Below are positions 16,270-24,700 of a stretch of 64,000 nt of DNA, one piece after another; the stretch's first letter is position 1; every line of letters starts with the position of its first letter. The notes under the pieces are model-generated. The model made no database searches. It saw only the letters and a program-made list of their open reading frames with translations, and was not told the origin of the DNA. A program made the translations under genes and the position numbers. Origin of the DNA: PLA3 sp964592235 (lineage in GTDB: Bacteria; Planctomycetota; Phycisphaerae; UBA1845; UTPLA1); assembly GCA_964592235.1 (NCBI GenBank), contig CAZQCF010000001.1, positions 124,001 to 188,000 of the forward strand, given 5' to 3'.

Positions 16270-17457
16270 TCAGGCTTCACGCAATGCGGTGACGACTTGG
16301 GTGCGTGCGGCCCGTCGAGCTGGGACAAGGGCGCCGCCCAGTCCGACGAGGCAAATCGCGCCGATGGCGGTGCCGACAATGAGCGGCGTCAGGTGAATCT
16401 CGAAGGCGAGCGTGGTGAACGTGCTCTGGCCGAACATGTCCTTGGTGTTGCCGACGAGGGCAAGCCAGGCGCCGCAGGCGATGCAGCCGATCGCGCCGCC
16501 CGTCGCGCACAACAGTAGCGATTCAATCATGACGCTCGTGAGCAGATGCCGCCCGGTGAAGCCGATGGTGCGGAGCATGGCAAATTCGCGGGTGCGCCCG
16601 GCGACCGATGCGAACATGGTGTTGGCGATGGAGAACGCGGCGGCGACGCACATGATGCCGACGAGCGACGTGACGATCATCAGGTACATGCCGATGTTCT
16701 TGGTCTGCTCCTGCCAGTATTCGCTTTCAGTTCGCGCGGTCAACTCGATGCCGGGGCCTTCGATGCGTCGGATGGCGGCTGCGGGATCGACGTTGTCCTT
16801 CAACCGCAACGCCACCGACGAATAGGCATTGCGCATGTAGGCATTCATCAGCATGGTGGCCGGCCCCCAGATCTCGCTCTCGAGCGGGCCGCCATCGGCG
16901 GAGAAATATCCCACCACCCGGTAACCGCGATTGCCGCCGTAGCCGAGGTTGATCGTGTCGCCGATCGCCAGCCCGGAAAACTGCTTGGCCGCCTGCACGC
17001 CGACGATGACCTCCATCGCCCCGTCGGCCGGCTTGGCGCCGAGCAACTTCACGTTGCGGTGAACGGCGAAGGCCGAATTGGTCACGCCGCGCACGGCGAC
17101 ATTCGCATTGGTCGCGCCCAGGTCGCGCGTACGGGGCAGCGAAACCTGAACGATCATCTCCGGGCTCTTGAGCTGCTCGCCGGTGCGCTCGTCGATGGCG
17201 ATCTCTTCGTTGAGCTGCGTCAGCTTGTTGTAATCATCCGGCGGGATGGCGCTGTTCGTCTCCGACGTGGAGGCCTGTCGCAGCACGATCAGCGTGCGCG
17301 GATCGCCGGCGACGGACAGCGAGCGACTTAGCGCCCCGCGAAAGCCCAGCATCCACGAAAACACGCCCACCACCACGGCGATGACGAGCACCGTCAGCAC
17401 GGTCGTTGTGCGGCGGATCAGCAGGTTTCGCCAGTTGTAGGAGAGAGGGAGTGCCAT
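16270..17457 (-). CDS. FtsX/MacB-type ABC permease, type A copy 1
   Basis: Permease subunit (395 residues) with N-terminal helix (TVLTVLVIAVVVGVFSWML), a periplasmic domain and three C-terminal helices (YLMIVTSLVGIMCVAAAFSI; SVMIESLLLCATGGAIGCI; LIVGTAIGAICLVGLGGALV). The coupling loop is GRTREFAMLRTIGFTGRHL. It shares the MALPLSYNWRNL start and the PLESEIWGP motif with 13734-14906. ATG at 17457. It is separated from the type B copy 1 gene by 85 bases containing repeat strings (GGTTTCCATTTAGT, TAGTGGTCGGTGG). Role as in the other type A copy. Confidence 0.92.
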   Translation of the reverse strand: MALPLSYNWRNLLIRRTTTVLTVLVIAVVVGVFSWMLGFRGALSRSLSVAGDPRTLIVLRQASTSETNSAIPPDDYNKLTQLNEEIAIDERTGEQLKSPEMIVQVSLPRTRDLGATNANVAVRGVTNSAFAVHRNVKLLGAKPADGAMEVIVGVQAAKQFSGLAIGDTINLGYGGNRGYRVVGYFSADGGPLESEIWGPATMLMNAYMRNAYSSVALRLKDNVDPAAAIRRIEGPGIELTARTESEYWQEQTKNIGMYLMIVTSLVGIMCVAAAFSIANTMFASVAGRTREFAMLRTIGFTGRHLLTSVMIESLLLCATGGAIGCIACGAWLALVGNTKDMFGQSTFTTLAFEIHLTPLIVGTAIGAICLVGLGGALVPARRAARTQVVTALREA

Positions 17458-17542
17458 AAATTAGTGGTCGGTGGTTCGTTGAAGGTTTCCATTTAGTCGG
17501 CGAGCCTGCCACGGCGGATCTTCGACTTGCTTGCCGTTCGAA

Positions 17543-18724
17543 TTACTCTCCCACGCGGCGCAATGCGCTCACGGTTTGCATTCGAAGCGTGTGCCAGGCC
17601 GGCGCCATTCCGGCCACCAGGCCGACCGCCCCGGCGATGGCGACAGAGATTCCCACGGCCAGCGGCGATACGGTGAGCTGCGCAATCGGCAGAAAGCCCG
17701 GCATGATCTTGCGCATCGGGAGCGCCGTGAGCAAGATCACCGCCGGAATGATCCCCGCCGTCGCCCCGAGCAGCGCCAGCATCACGCTCTCGCCCAGCAC
17801 CATCGCGACGATTCGCCAGTTGGGGAACCCGATCGCCTTGAATACGGCCAGCTCGCGCGTTCGTTCGCGGAAACTCATCATCATCGTGTTGCCGGCGACC
17901 ATGGCGATGATCGCGACGACGACGATCGCCATGACGCGCATCAGGCCGGGGATATCGCCGGCGGCCTGCGCGAAGCCGGCGGCGAAGGTCAGTTCGTCTT
18001 CGCTCTTGGTCTCGTCCGGCGAGTTGGCAAAGGTCGCATCGATCTCTTGCTGCAGCGCGCGCAGGTCCGCGGCGCTGTTGCACGTCACCCAGAAGATGTT
18101 GCAATCGGCGTAGCGCTCGATGCCCGCTTCCTTCAGCGATTCGCTCAAGAAGTCCCGGCGAAAGTAAAGCACGTTTGCTCGCGACGGGACCGTCATGATC
18201 TTGATGATGTGAAACTCCAAGGACAAATAGGGCGGCACGCTGCTGGTCAGCGTGATGCGGTCGCCGACTTTCCAGCCGTTGTTATCAGCGACGCCCGTTC
18301 CGACGACGCACGCCTGCCGATCCTTCGTCCAATTCTCAATGTCTCCGTCGGTCATGCTGACCTCGGCATAGACGGTTGAAAACGTATCGGGATCGGCGGC
18401 GAGGCTTTGAATCACACCGGGTGCATTGGGCACGCGACCGCCGAACCAGCGCATGCCGCACACCGCGGCAAGGCGCGAGCGATCCGGGTCGAGGGCTTCA
18501 ATCTTGGCGCGATGCCCCTGCGGGATGAGATTGATAAGCGTGGTCTTGTGATGCACGCCGAGTCGCAATTCGCGCTCGTTGGCCTTGCCGATTTCGACCA
18601 GCGCGACGACAAAGGAAATGGCGGCGACAAAAATGGCCATCGGCAGGGCGAAGGCAATACCGGTCAGGCAGGTGCGCGTCGGATTGCGGCGCAGGTTCTG
18701 AAGCAGGACGTAGCCGAGGGTCAT
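17543..18724 (-). CDS. FtsX/MacB-type ABC permease, type B copy 1
   Basis: Permease subunit (393 residues) directly after the ATPase gene (15-base gap). N-terminal helix (GIAFALPMAIFVAAISFVVA), periplasmic domain with HHKTTLINLIPQGHRAKIEA and CGMRWFGGR, and C-terminal helices (VMAIVVVAIIAMVAGNTMM; VAMVLGESVMLALLGATAGI; VGISVAIAGAVGLVAGMAPA). The coupling loop is RERTRELAVFKAIGFPNWR. ATG at 18724. With 16270-17457 it forms the first permease pair. The large periplasmic domains suggest mechanotransmission (MacB/Lol-like) rather than a membrane-spanning channel. Confidence 0.92.
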   Translation of the reverse strand: MTLGYVLLQNLRRNPTRTCLTGIAFALPMAIFVAAISFVVALVEIGKANERELRLGVHHKTTLINLIPQGHRAKIEALDPDRSRLAAVCGMRWFGGRVPNAPGVIQSLAADPDTFSTVYAEVSMTDGDIENWTKDRQACVVGTGVADNNGWKVGDRITLTSSVPPYLSLEFHIIKIMTVPSRANVLYFRRDFLSESLKEAGIERYADCNIFWVTCNSAADLRALQQEIDATFANSPDETKSEDELTFAAGFAQAAGDIPGLMRVMAIVVVAIIAMVAGNTMMMSFRERTRELAVFKAIGFPNWRIVAMVLGESVMLALLGATAGIIPAVILLTALPMRKIMPGFLPIAQLTVSPLAVGISVAIAGAVGLVAGMAPAWHTLRMQTVSALRRVGE

Positions 18725-18739
18725 GGTCGGTGCGAAGCC

Positions 18740-19451
18740 TCAATGGGCAGCCACGAGCGACGGGTCGTTCTTCTCGTCGCGTTCGAGCTGGCCCTTGTCC
18801 AGATGCAGAATGCGCTGGCCGTGTGCCGCGGCGCGGGGGTCGTGCGTCACCATGACGATTGTCTTGTTGAAGTCCCGGTTCAGCAGGCCCAGGAGATTGA
18901 GAATCTCGGTGGAAGTCGTCGCCTCNNNNNNNNNNCGGTTCGTCGGCGAGGATCACGTCCGGATCGGTCACAATGGCCCGCGCGATCGCCACACGCTGCT
19001 CCTGACCGCCGGACAATTGATTGGGTCGATGGTCCATCCGGTCGCCGAGGCCCACGATGGAGAGGGCAGTTTGTACACGCTGCCGCCGCTCGGCCGCCGA
19101 CATCTTGAAAAGCAGCAGCGGCAGTTCCACGTTTTGCGCTGCGGTCAGCACCGGCACGAGGTGGTACATCTGAAAAATAAAGCCCACATGGCGGCTGCGC
19201 CAGGCCGTCAGCTCCTGCTCCGACATGCGCTCGAGCATCGCCTCGCCCACGCGGACGCTGCCGGCCGTCGGGGAGTCCAGCCCGCCGATCAGGTGCAGCA
19301 GGGTGGATTTGCCCGATCCGCTCGGACCCATGAGGACCACGAACTCCCCGGCCGGGATGTTCAGCTTCAGGCCCGCCAGCACGGGGATTTCGATGCGATC
19401 CTTGTGATAGACCTTGTGAACGTTGGTCAGTTCGATCAACGGCTGCGACAT
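18740..19451 (-). CDS. ABC transporter ATPase (MacB/LolD type), interrupted by an assembly gap
   Basis: Nucleotide-binding subunit that would power the four downstream permeases. Before the gap, 172 codons give Walker A GPSGSGKST, Q-loop FIFQMYHLVPVL, signature LSGGQEQRVAIARA and Walker B VILADEP. After the gap, another frame gives EATTSTEILNLLGLLN, the switch histidine in IVMVTHDPRAA, and the end DPSLVAAH followed by TGA at 18740. Ten N (18926-18935) replace the family motif TGNLD, which needs 15 bases, so the apparent frameshift is an assembly effect and the protein should have 238 residues. Start ATG at 19451 with GGGAG upstream. It is first in the operon. Confidence 0.9.
18926..18935. other. 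assembly gap (10 N) inside the ABC ATPase gene
   Basis: Ten N between the ADEP codons of Walker B and GAGGCGACG. The conserved family sequence predicts 15 missing bases encoding T-G-N-L-D, so the N count is a placeholder. Confidence 0.9.
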
Positions 19452-19574
19452 GCGCCACTCCCGCGCACGAGGAAAGGCCGAATTCCAGCCCCGAACTTCT
19501 CACCGGCGTTCCGCGTGCGTTGCCGCATTGTAATCGGAACGGAGGCTGATTTCATTCTGCCTCGCAATCGGTGG

Positions 19575-19580
19575 TATAAT
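19575..19580 (+). promoter_or_regulatory. extended -10 box (TGGTATAAT) upstream of ppa
   Basis: TG-G-TATAAT at 19572-19580, with no good -35. The transcript would have a leader of about 98 bases that includes a CACTGACCACTG-type repeat. Confidence 0.5.
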
Positions 19581-19645
19581 CGGGATAAGCGAGCAAGTGG
19601 AAGATCCGCCGCGGCAAGCTCGCCGGCTCAATGCAGAACCAACAA

Positions 19646-19679
19646 CCTGACCACTGACCACTGATCACTGCCCACTGGT
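19646..19679. repeat. CCACTGA/TCACTG low-complexity repeat in the ppa leader
   Basis: Tandem degenerate units (CTGACCACTGACCACTGATC, then ACTGCCCACTGG) directly before the ppa start. The inverse string AGTGGTCGGTGG occurs near 17463. Confidence 0.55.
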
Positions 19680-19684
19680 ACATC

Positions 19685-20221
19685 ATGCTCTACGACGCCT
19701 TTGTAAACATCCCGCCCGGAACGAATCTCCCGGAAGTCGTCAACGCCATCATTGAGATTCCCAAGGGCCGGCGCAGCAAGTTCGAGATCGACAAGGAGAC
19801 GGGGCTGTTCCGGCTCGACCGATATCTGTTCTCGTCGAGTCACTATCCCGGCGACTACGGGTTCATCCCTCACACGCTTGCCGAAGACGGCGATGCGCTG
19901 GACGTACTGGTGATGGTGAACGAGCCGACCTTCACCGGTTGCCTGATTCGCGCGCGGGTCATTGGCCTGTTTAAGATGATCGATAAGGGTGCGAACGATT
20001 TCAAAGTGCTCGGCGTGCCCGACACCGATCCGCTCTTTGGTGAGTACCGCGACCTGTCCGACGTGCCGCCGCACTTCCTCCGCGAGGTCGAGCACTTCTT
20101 TGCGACCTATAAGCAGCTCGAAGGCTCGCCGACGACGACTCACGGCTGGACCCACGCCGCCGACGGGCTGGCGGAGGTCGACGCGGCGGTGGCGCGATTC
20201 AAGGCAGCGCGGAAGACGTAA
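19685..20221 (+). CDS. ppa: inorganic pyrophosphatase (family I)
   Basis: Hydrolyses pyrophosphate to two phosphates in the cytoplasm, pulling biosynthetic reactions forward. It has 178 residues, the usual bacterial family I length. The active-site signatures are EIPKGRRSKFEIDKETG, YPGDYGFIPHTLAEDGDALD (containing the metal-binding Asp residues) and KVLGVPDTDP with FGEYRDLSDVP. The ATG at 19685 has no strong Shine-Dalgarno; the immediate upstream is a CACTG repeat. Monocistronic by context. Confidence 0.97.
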   Translation: MLYDAFVNIPPGTNLPEVVNAIIEIPKGRRSKFEIDKETGLFRLDRYLFSSSHYPGDYGFIPHTLAEDGDALDVLVMVNEPTFTGCLIRARVIGLFKMIDKGANDFKVLGVPDTDPLFGEYRDLSDVPPHFLREVEHFFATYKQLEGSPTTTHGWTHAADGLAEVDAAVARFKAARKT

Positions 20222-20550
20222 CCCGTCATCCCATTGCACCATGCCGCCACATCCTGAACGAACCGCGCCACCGAGCACGTTTCGCTAATCCATACATTCG
20301 GCCTTCGATCATCCGATATTCCGACTTTGCCAATCCCCCGTAAATCGCGTCCGGCGTATTGTTTAGACAAAAGTCACATTGTTATCTGACGCGCCGCGCG
20401 CAACGGGCCTGCGCGAATTCCCGCTGCCTGCGCCGCTGGCATGAACGTTGCTGAAACCCCCCAGCGACCCGGTGGGCGCCGGGTCGATAACACGCATGCG
20501 ATCCACACCGCGGCGTGATGAACGAGACCAGCTTTGGGGGGCATCCGCAG
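20222..20550. other. 329-base intergenic region between ppa and the PEP-CTERM gene
   Basis: No ORF or RNA is recognised. A possible promoter TTGTTT (20359-20364), 17 bases, TTATCT (20382-20387) would give a long leader for the gene at 20551. Otherwise nothing is seen. Confidence 0.35.
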
Positions 20551-21363
20551 ATGAATCAGAACATATTGTCGAAGGTTGTCATGGGGCTTGTCGCCGTCAT
20601 TGCACTGGGCGCCGTGCCGGCCGCCGAGGCTAGTTTGATCTCGGTGCCGTTGTTCAGCCATCCGAACGGCAACGCGTCCGCAAATGTGAACGCCGTGGAC
20701 TCGCGCGACTACGGCTTACGGCTCGACAACGGACAGGGCGTGCAGACTTTTCATTTCGAGAACGTGACGATGACGTTCTTCGACCCGCAGCCCGCCGGCC
20801 CGGCTTCGGGCTATGCGACCATCACCGGCACGATCGCGCACCTGCAAAGCAGCAACGGCGCCGCGCTGGGTTACACCGGCAACTCGGGGCTGGATGCGCT
20901 CGACCAGCGCTGGACCCTCAATGCCACGATTCGCGGTCAGGTGGGCCAGGGCGGCATTTTCCAGCCCGCGCTGCCGAATCCCAACATGCTTGATCAGTTG
21001 ATCGCCGCAGGCATCAGCAACAACGCGATCAACTACTGGGACTTTGATGTCACGCTGACGCCGCTCTTCAACGAGGGGATGACGCCGGCGGTCTATGGCG
21101 GCCCGCGCATCTTCGTCGAGAACACCATGGATGGCATGATGCCGGGCTTGATTGTCGACTATCGGCACCGGCTCGATCCGAATGTCTTCGCCGCGCCGCA
21201 ATGGAACGTCGTGACGGGCCACGGCTGGCTCAAGTCGGCCAGCGGCGGCGGCACCGATTACACGCGCGATTTTCTCTTCTACACGCCCGAGCCGGGCACG
21301 ATCGGCCTGCTCGCCGTGGGCATGTTGACGGTACTGCCGCGCCGACGATGCAGCGCGGCGTAA
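20551..21363 (+). CDS. PEP-CTERM sorted exported protein, function unknown
   Basis: A secreted protein of 270 residues with a signal peptide (residues 1-28, VVMGLVAVIALGAVPAAEA). The C-terminus is a PEP-CTERM anchor: PEPGTIGLLAVGMLTVLP followed by RRR. This anchor is cut by an exosortase and is found on exopolysaccharide-associated proteins. The middle is beta-rich (VQTFHFENVTMTFFDPQPAG) with no recognised domain. The start at 20551 (ATG, NQNILSKVV) is chosen for the signal peptide; in-frame GTG at 20515 would add 12 polar residues. No exosortase gene is present in the window. A terminator follows. Confidence 0.8.
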   Translation: MNQNILSKVVMGLVAVIALGAVPAAEASLISVPLFSHPNGNASANVNAVDSRDYGLRLDNGQGVQTFHFENVTMTFFDPQPAGPASGYATITGTIAHLQSSNGAALGYTGNSGLDALDQRWTLNATIRGQVGQGGIFQPALPNPNMLDQLIAAGISNNAINYWDFDVTLTPLFNEGMTPAVYGGPRIFVENTMDGMMPGLIVDYRHRLDPNVFAAPQWNVVTGHGWLKSASGGGTDYTRDFLFYTPEPGTIGLLAVGMLTVLPRRRCSAA

Positions 21364-21460
21364 GGGGAAGCGCGGCGCAAGAAACGTTAAGAACCGGTGC
21401 GTTTCACACGAGTCGGCACGATCCTCGAATCGCATTGACGCGACAGATCGCCGAGATTCC

Positions 21461-21491
21461 TAAGCCCCGGGCATGTGCCTGGGGCTTTTCT
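21461..21491 (+). terminator. rho-independent terminator after the PEP-CTERM gene
   Basis: Stem AAGCCCCGGGCA / TGCCTGGGGCTT (21462-21473 / 21476-21487), loop of two bases and TTTTC. Almost the same stem as at 11868-11898. Confidence 0.85.
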
Positions 21492-21541
21492 TGCGCTCCG
21501 CCTCGAATAATCCGATCAGGTAGCGAGTGCAAACGAAGAGT

Positions 21542-22438
21542 TCAAATCGCGCGGCGTTCGCGCAACGCCGCGATCCATTCACAGGGCACGCGATGGCCGT
21601 AGAACCCCGTGCCGGACCGCTCCGCGCCGACGAATCGGTGAAAATCGCTGCCGCCCGTCGGCGCGAGGTCCAGCTTCGTCGCGAGGCGCTCGCACGTCCG
21701 CGCGAACTCGCCCGTGACATCTGGATGGCTCACTTCCAGAGCGGCCAGCCCCGCCTCCCGAAGCCGCCGAACCACGTTCTCCAATTCAAGGCTCGTCTCA
21801 CATCCCATGCGCGATGGATGCGCCAGCGAGGCGACGCCCCCTGCCGCGCGGATCATCGCGACGGCATCGACTGCCTCGCGCACGACCCTCGGCACATGCG
21901 CCGCCGCGCCCGAGCCGAGATACCGCGAGAACGCCTGGCGGAAGCTCGAGACGACTCCCAAGCCGACCAACTCATTCGCGAGATGCGGCCGACCCAACGG
22001 CCGACCGCCGTTGGCTTTCACCAGCGCGTCGTAGTCCAGTCGAATGCCCAGGGCGGCGAGCCGCGAAACGATCTCTCGATTGCGCTGATCGCGCCGTTGG
22101 CGCTCATCGGCCAATTGGGAAAGCAATTCGGGCGACGCGGCATCGACGAAATATCCGAGAATGTGTACGACGCGACGGCCCTGCCGCGCCTCCAGCTCGA
22201 TGCCGGGCACGAACTCCATCCCGTGCGTCGCCGCGGCCTGGGCGGCTTCGGCCAGTCCATCAATCGTGTCGTGATCGGTGAGCGCGACTGCGGCGAGCCG
22301 GCGCGCGGCGGCCATGCACATCAGCTTCGCCGGTGCGTAGCCGCCGTCGGAAGCCGTGGAGTGCATGTGCAGATCGGCCCAGCGCGGCCGATGAGTGGGA
22401 TCGCGCGCGGGAACGGCGGCGCGGTGGCGCGGGTTCAT
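21542..22438 (-). CDS. PHP-domain phosphoesterase (RNase AM/TrpH type)
   Basis: A metal-dependent phosphoesterase of 298 residues, the length of E. coli RNase AM (YciV/TrpH). PHP motifs in order: DLHMHSTASDG (HxH), ALTDHDTIDG, PGIELEA, VHILGYF, LAHPSR and GGSDFH, giving the trinuclear metal site. Family members hydrolyse 3',5'-bisphosphonucleotides such as pAp and trim short RNA 5' ends. The ATG at 22438 overlaps the stop of cysC as ATGA, so the two genes are translationally coupled. Because PAPS use releases 3',5'-pAp, this enzyme may recycle it (inference). Confidence 0.9.
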   Translation of the reverse strand: MNPRHRAAVPARDPTHRPRWADLHMHSTASDGGYAPAKLMCMAAARRLAAVALTDHDTIDGLAEAAQAAATHGMEFVPGIELEARQGRRVVHILGYFVDAASPELLSQLADERQRRDQRNREIVSRLAALGIRLDYDALVKANGGRPLGRPHLANELVGLGVVSSFRQAFSRYLGSGAAAHVPRVVREAVDAVAMIRAAGGVASLAHPSRMGCETSLELENVVRRLREAGLAALEVSHPDVTGEFARTCERLATKLDLAPTGGSDFHRFVGAERSGTGFYGHRVPCEWIAALRERRAI

Positions 22439-23052
22439 TCCGGCAAGATGCTGCGTTGTTGCAGATACTTCGCGAGCTGGGCGACGCAGTCTTCGAGTTT
22501 GTGCTCGCCGGTTTTCAGAGTCAGCTCGGGGTTGACGGGCGGCTCGTACGGATCGCTCACGCCGGTAAAGTTGGGAATCTCGCCCGCGCGGGCCTTGCGA
22601 TACAGCCCTTTCGGATCGCGCTGCTCGCACAATTCGATCGGCGTATCGACGAATACCTCGACAAACGGCAGCTTCGCCGCGACGTGCATCTGCCGCACGC
22701 CGTCGCGATCAGCGCGGTAGGGGCTGACGAACGACGTGATCGTGATCAGGCCGGCGTCGGAAAAGAGCCTGGCCACTTCGCCGATGCGGCGAATGTTCTC
22801 GGCGCGGTCGGCCGCGGAGAAGCCGAGGTTCTTGTTCAGGCCGTGGCGGATGTTGTCGCCGTCCAGCACGTAAGCCAGCCGCCCCTGTTGCACGAGCAGG
22901 TGCTCGAGCGAGAAGCCGATCGTGCTCTTGCCCGAAGAGGGCAGGCCGGTGAGCCAGATGGTGGCGCCCTTCTGCTTCAGCAGCGCTTCGCGCTGCGGGC
23001 GCTCGACGTGTCCTTCGTGCCAGACGATGTTGGTCGCTTTGATCTCGGTCAA
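22435..23052 (-). CDS. cysC: adenylyl-sulfate kinase (APS kinase)
   Basis: Phosphorylates adenosine 5'-phosphosulfate at the 3' position to make PAPS, the sulfate donor for sulfation and one route of assimilation. It has 205 residues. Walker A is GLPSSGKST; APS-site segments are LDGDNIRHGLN, FSAADRAENIRRIGEVA and the KGLYRKARAGEIPNFTGVSD lid, where FTGVSDPYE is diagnostic. The start is TTG at 23052 with GGGGAG eight bases upstream. No sulfurylase or PAPS reductase gene is next to it; a PHP phosphoesterase overlaps its stop. Confidence 0.96.
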   Translation of the reverse strand: MTEIKATNIVWHEGHVERPQREALLKQKGATIWLTGLPSSGKSTIGFSLEHLLVQQGRLAYVLDGDNIRHGLNKNLGFSAADRAENIRRIGEVARLFSDAGLITITSFVSPYRADRDGVRQMHVAAKLPFVEVFVDTPIELCEQRDPKGLYRKARAGEIPNFTGVSDPYEPPVNPELTLKTGEHKLEDCVAQLAKYLQQRSILPE

Positions 23053-23269
23053 GATGGAATCTCCCCGTGGGTGGATCGCGTGAAAGGCCGGAATTTAATC
23101 GCAATCGGACCGAATCCGCAAGTCACCTCGCATGGGCGGAGCGACAGGTAACGCAACGGCTCGCGCGCTAGACAGGGCACGCCTCCAGCGCGAAGATTCA
23201 ATCCAGAACGGATGACGACGCCCGTTGCCGTCCCGCCGATCGAGCATCGCGTTTCTGGAGGGCTTGCCC

Positions 23270-24559
23270 ATGGCCGAGATTCAACCCTTTCGCGGCATCC
23301 GCTATACGTCCGTCGATGTCTCGCGGCTCATCGCCCCGCCCTATGACATCCTCGACGAGGCCGACAAGGCGCGCCTGCTCGCGGCCGATGATCACAACGT
23401 CGTCGCGATCGACCTGCCGCACGTGCCGCCCAAGACGGCCGGGCCGGACAGCATCTATCGCCAGGCGGCGGGCGAGATGACGAGCTGGATGGACATCCAT
23501 GCGATCGAGCGCGACGAGCTGCCGGCGATTTACGTTTACCACCAGACGTATCGACTGGGCCGTAAGACGCTGACGCGCAAGATGTTTTTCGCGAGGCTGC
23601 GGCTCGAAGAGTTCGGCAAGGGATGCGTCTTCGCGCACGAGCAGACGTTCGGCGGACCGAAGGAAGATCGCCTCAAGCTGACGGTTGCGACGCGTTGCAA
23701 TCTTAGCCCGATCTTCGGCCTCTACCCCGACGCCGGGAATGAAGTCGCCGCGTTGCTCGAGCGCGCCGTCGGTGAGACGCCGGAGCAGGTGGGTCGGCTG
23801 GACGGCGTGGAGAACAAGCTGTGGGTCGTGACCGATCCCGAAGTGGTCGAGGCGGTGCGGGCGACGATGAAGGAGAAATCCGTCTTTATCGCCGACGGCC
23901 ATCACCGGTACGGCACGGCGTTGATGTTCCGCCAGCAGGAGCTGGAGCAGATGGGGCACGTCGCGGACAACGACCCGGTGAACTTTGTTCTGTGCGTGCT
24001 GTGCGCGATGGAGGACCCGGGCGCGACGATTCAGCCGTACTTTCGCTCAATCTGCGACTTGCCGCAGGTGTTCGCGAAGGATTATCAGCACGCTCTGGCG
24101 GACAAGTTCACGTGGAAGCCGGTTGCAAAACCGGCCGGCGACGAGGACCTGGCGAAGCTGCTGCGCGAGGCCGGCCCGCAGGCGCTGGCGCTGTACGACC
24201 CGCGGCAGGATGTGTGCGCGGTGCTTTCGCCGAAGGATTCCGATCTGCTGGCGGCCTACGAGCCGAAGCGCCACGTCGCGTGGCGACAGAGCGCGTACTC
24301 CATTTTCCACCGGTATATCCTGGACGAAGTCGTGTCGCCGAAGTTCTGCGTCGGCAAGCCGCCGACGATTCACTACCACAAGACGATGGACGAGGCGATC
24401 AACGATGCGCGCGAACATTACGGCGTCGCGGCGCTGATGCCCGCGACCACGATGCAGCAGCTGCGCGACATCTGCACCGCCGGCGAGCTGATGCCGCAGA
24501 AGTCGACGTACTTCGCCCCGAAGCTCGCGACGGGAATGGTCATCAATCCGCTGTATTGA
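23270..24559 (+). CDS. DUF1015 family protein
   Basis: A cytoplasmic protein of 429 residues of the DUF1015 family, recognised by the N-terminal segment PFRGIRYTSVDVSRLIAPPYD and the diagnostic ADGHHRYGTALMF motif near residue 205. Other conserved parts are AHEQTFGGPKEDRLKL and the C-terminal FAPKLATGMVINPLY. The biochemical role is not certain for this bacterial branch. The ATG at 23270 has GGAGGG eight to ten bases upstream; the in-frame start 15 codons earlier is less likely. Neighbours give no functional clue. A repeat-rich stretch follows the stop. Confidence 0.85.
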   Translation: MAEIQPFRGIRYTSVDVSRLIAPPYDILDEADKARLLAADDHNVVAIDLPHVPPKTAGPDSIYRQAAGEMTSWMDIHAIERDELPAIYVYHQTYRLGRKTLTRKMFFARLRLEEFGKGCVFAHEQTFGGPKEDRLKLTVATRCNLSPIFGLYPDAGNEVAALLERAVGETPEQVGRLDGVENKLWVVTDPEVVEAVRATMKEKSVFIADGHHRYGTALMFRQQELEQMGHVADNDPVNFVLCVLCAMEDPGATIQPYFRSICDLPQVFAKDYQHALADKFTWKPVAKPAGDEDLAKLLREAGPQALALYDPRQDVCAVLSPKDSDLLAAYEPKRHVAWRQSAYSIFHRYILDEVVSPKFCVGKPPTIHYHKTMDEAINDAREHYGVAALMPATTMQQLRDICTAGELMPQKSTYFAPKLATGMVINPLY

Positions 24560-24560
24560 G

Positions 24561-24665
24561 GAATGGAGAATGTAGAATTGAGAATGAAGAAATGCTGACG
24601 CAGGCATGGGACCGCGCGGCTGCTAAATGGAGCGTTTCTCAATTCTACCTTCTGCATTGTTCATG
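24561..24665. repeat. low-complexity inverted GAATG/CATTC repeat
   Basis: GAATGGAGAATGTAGAATTG (from 24561) and, about 50 bases later, TTTCTCAATTCTACCTTCTG (from 24634) form an imperfect inverted pair between two converging genes. The same type occurs at 64-171. Confidence 0.55.
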
Positions 24666-24700
24666 CAAATCGCTCTTGGCGATTCGCAATTCGTATTGAA

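Noticed and set aside
18498..18739. Extended C-terminus of the ABC ATPase read through the N gap
   Set aside because: The frame after the gap has no sense; the other frame restores the H-loop (VTHDPRAA) and a normal end, so this is an assembly effect and not a fusion or pseudogene.
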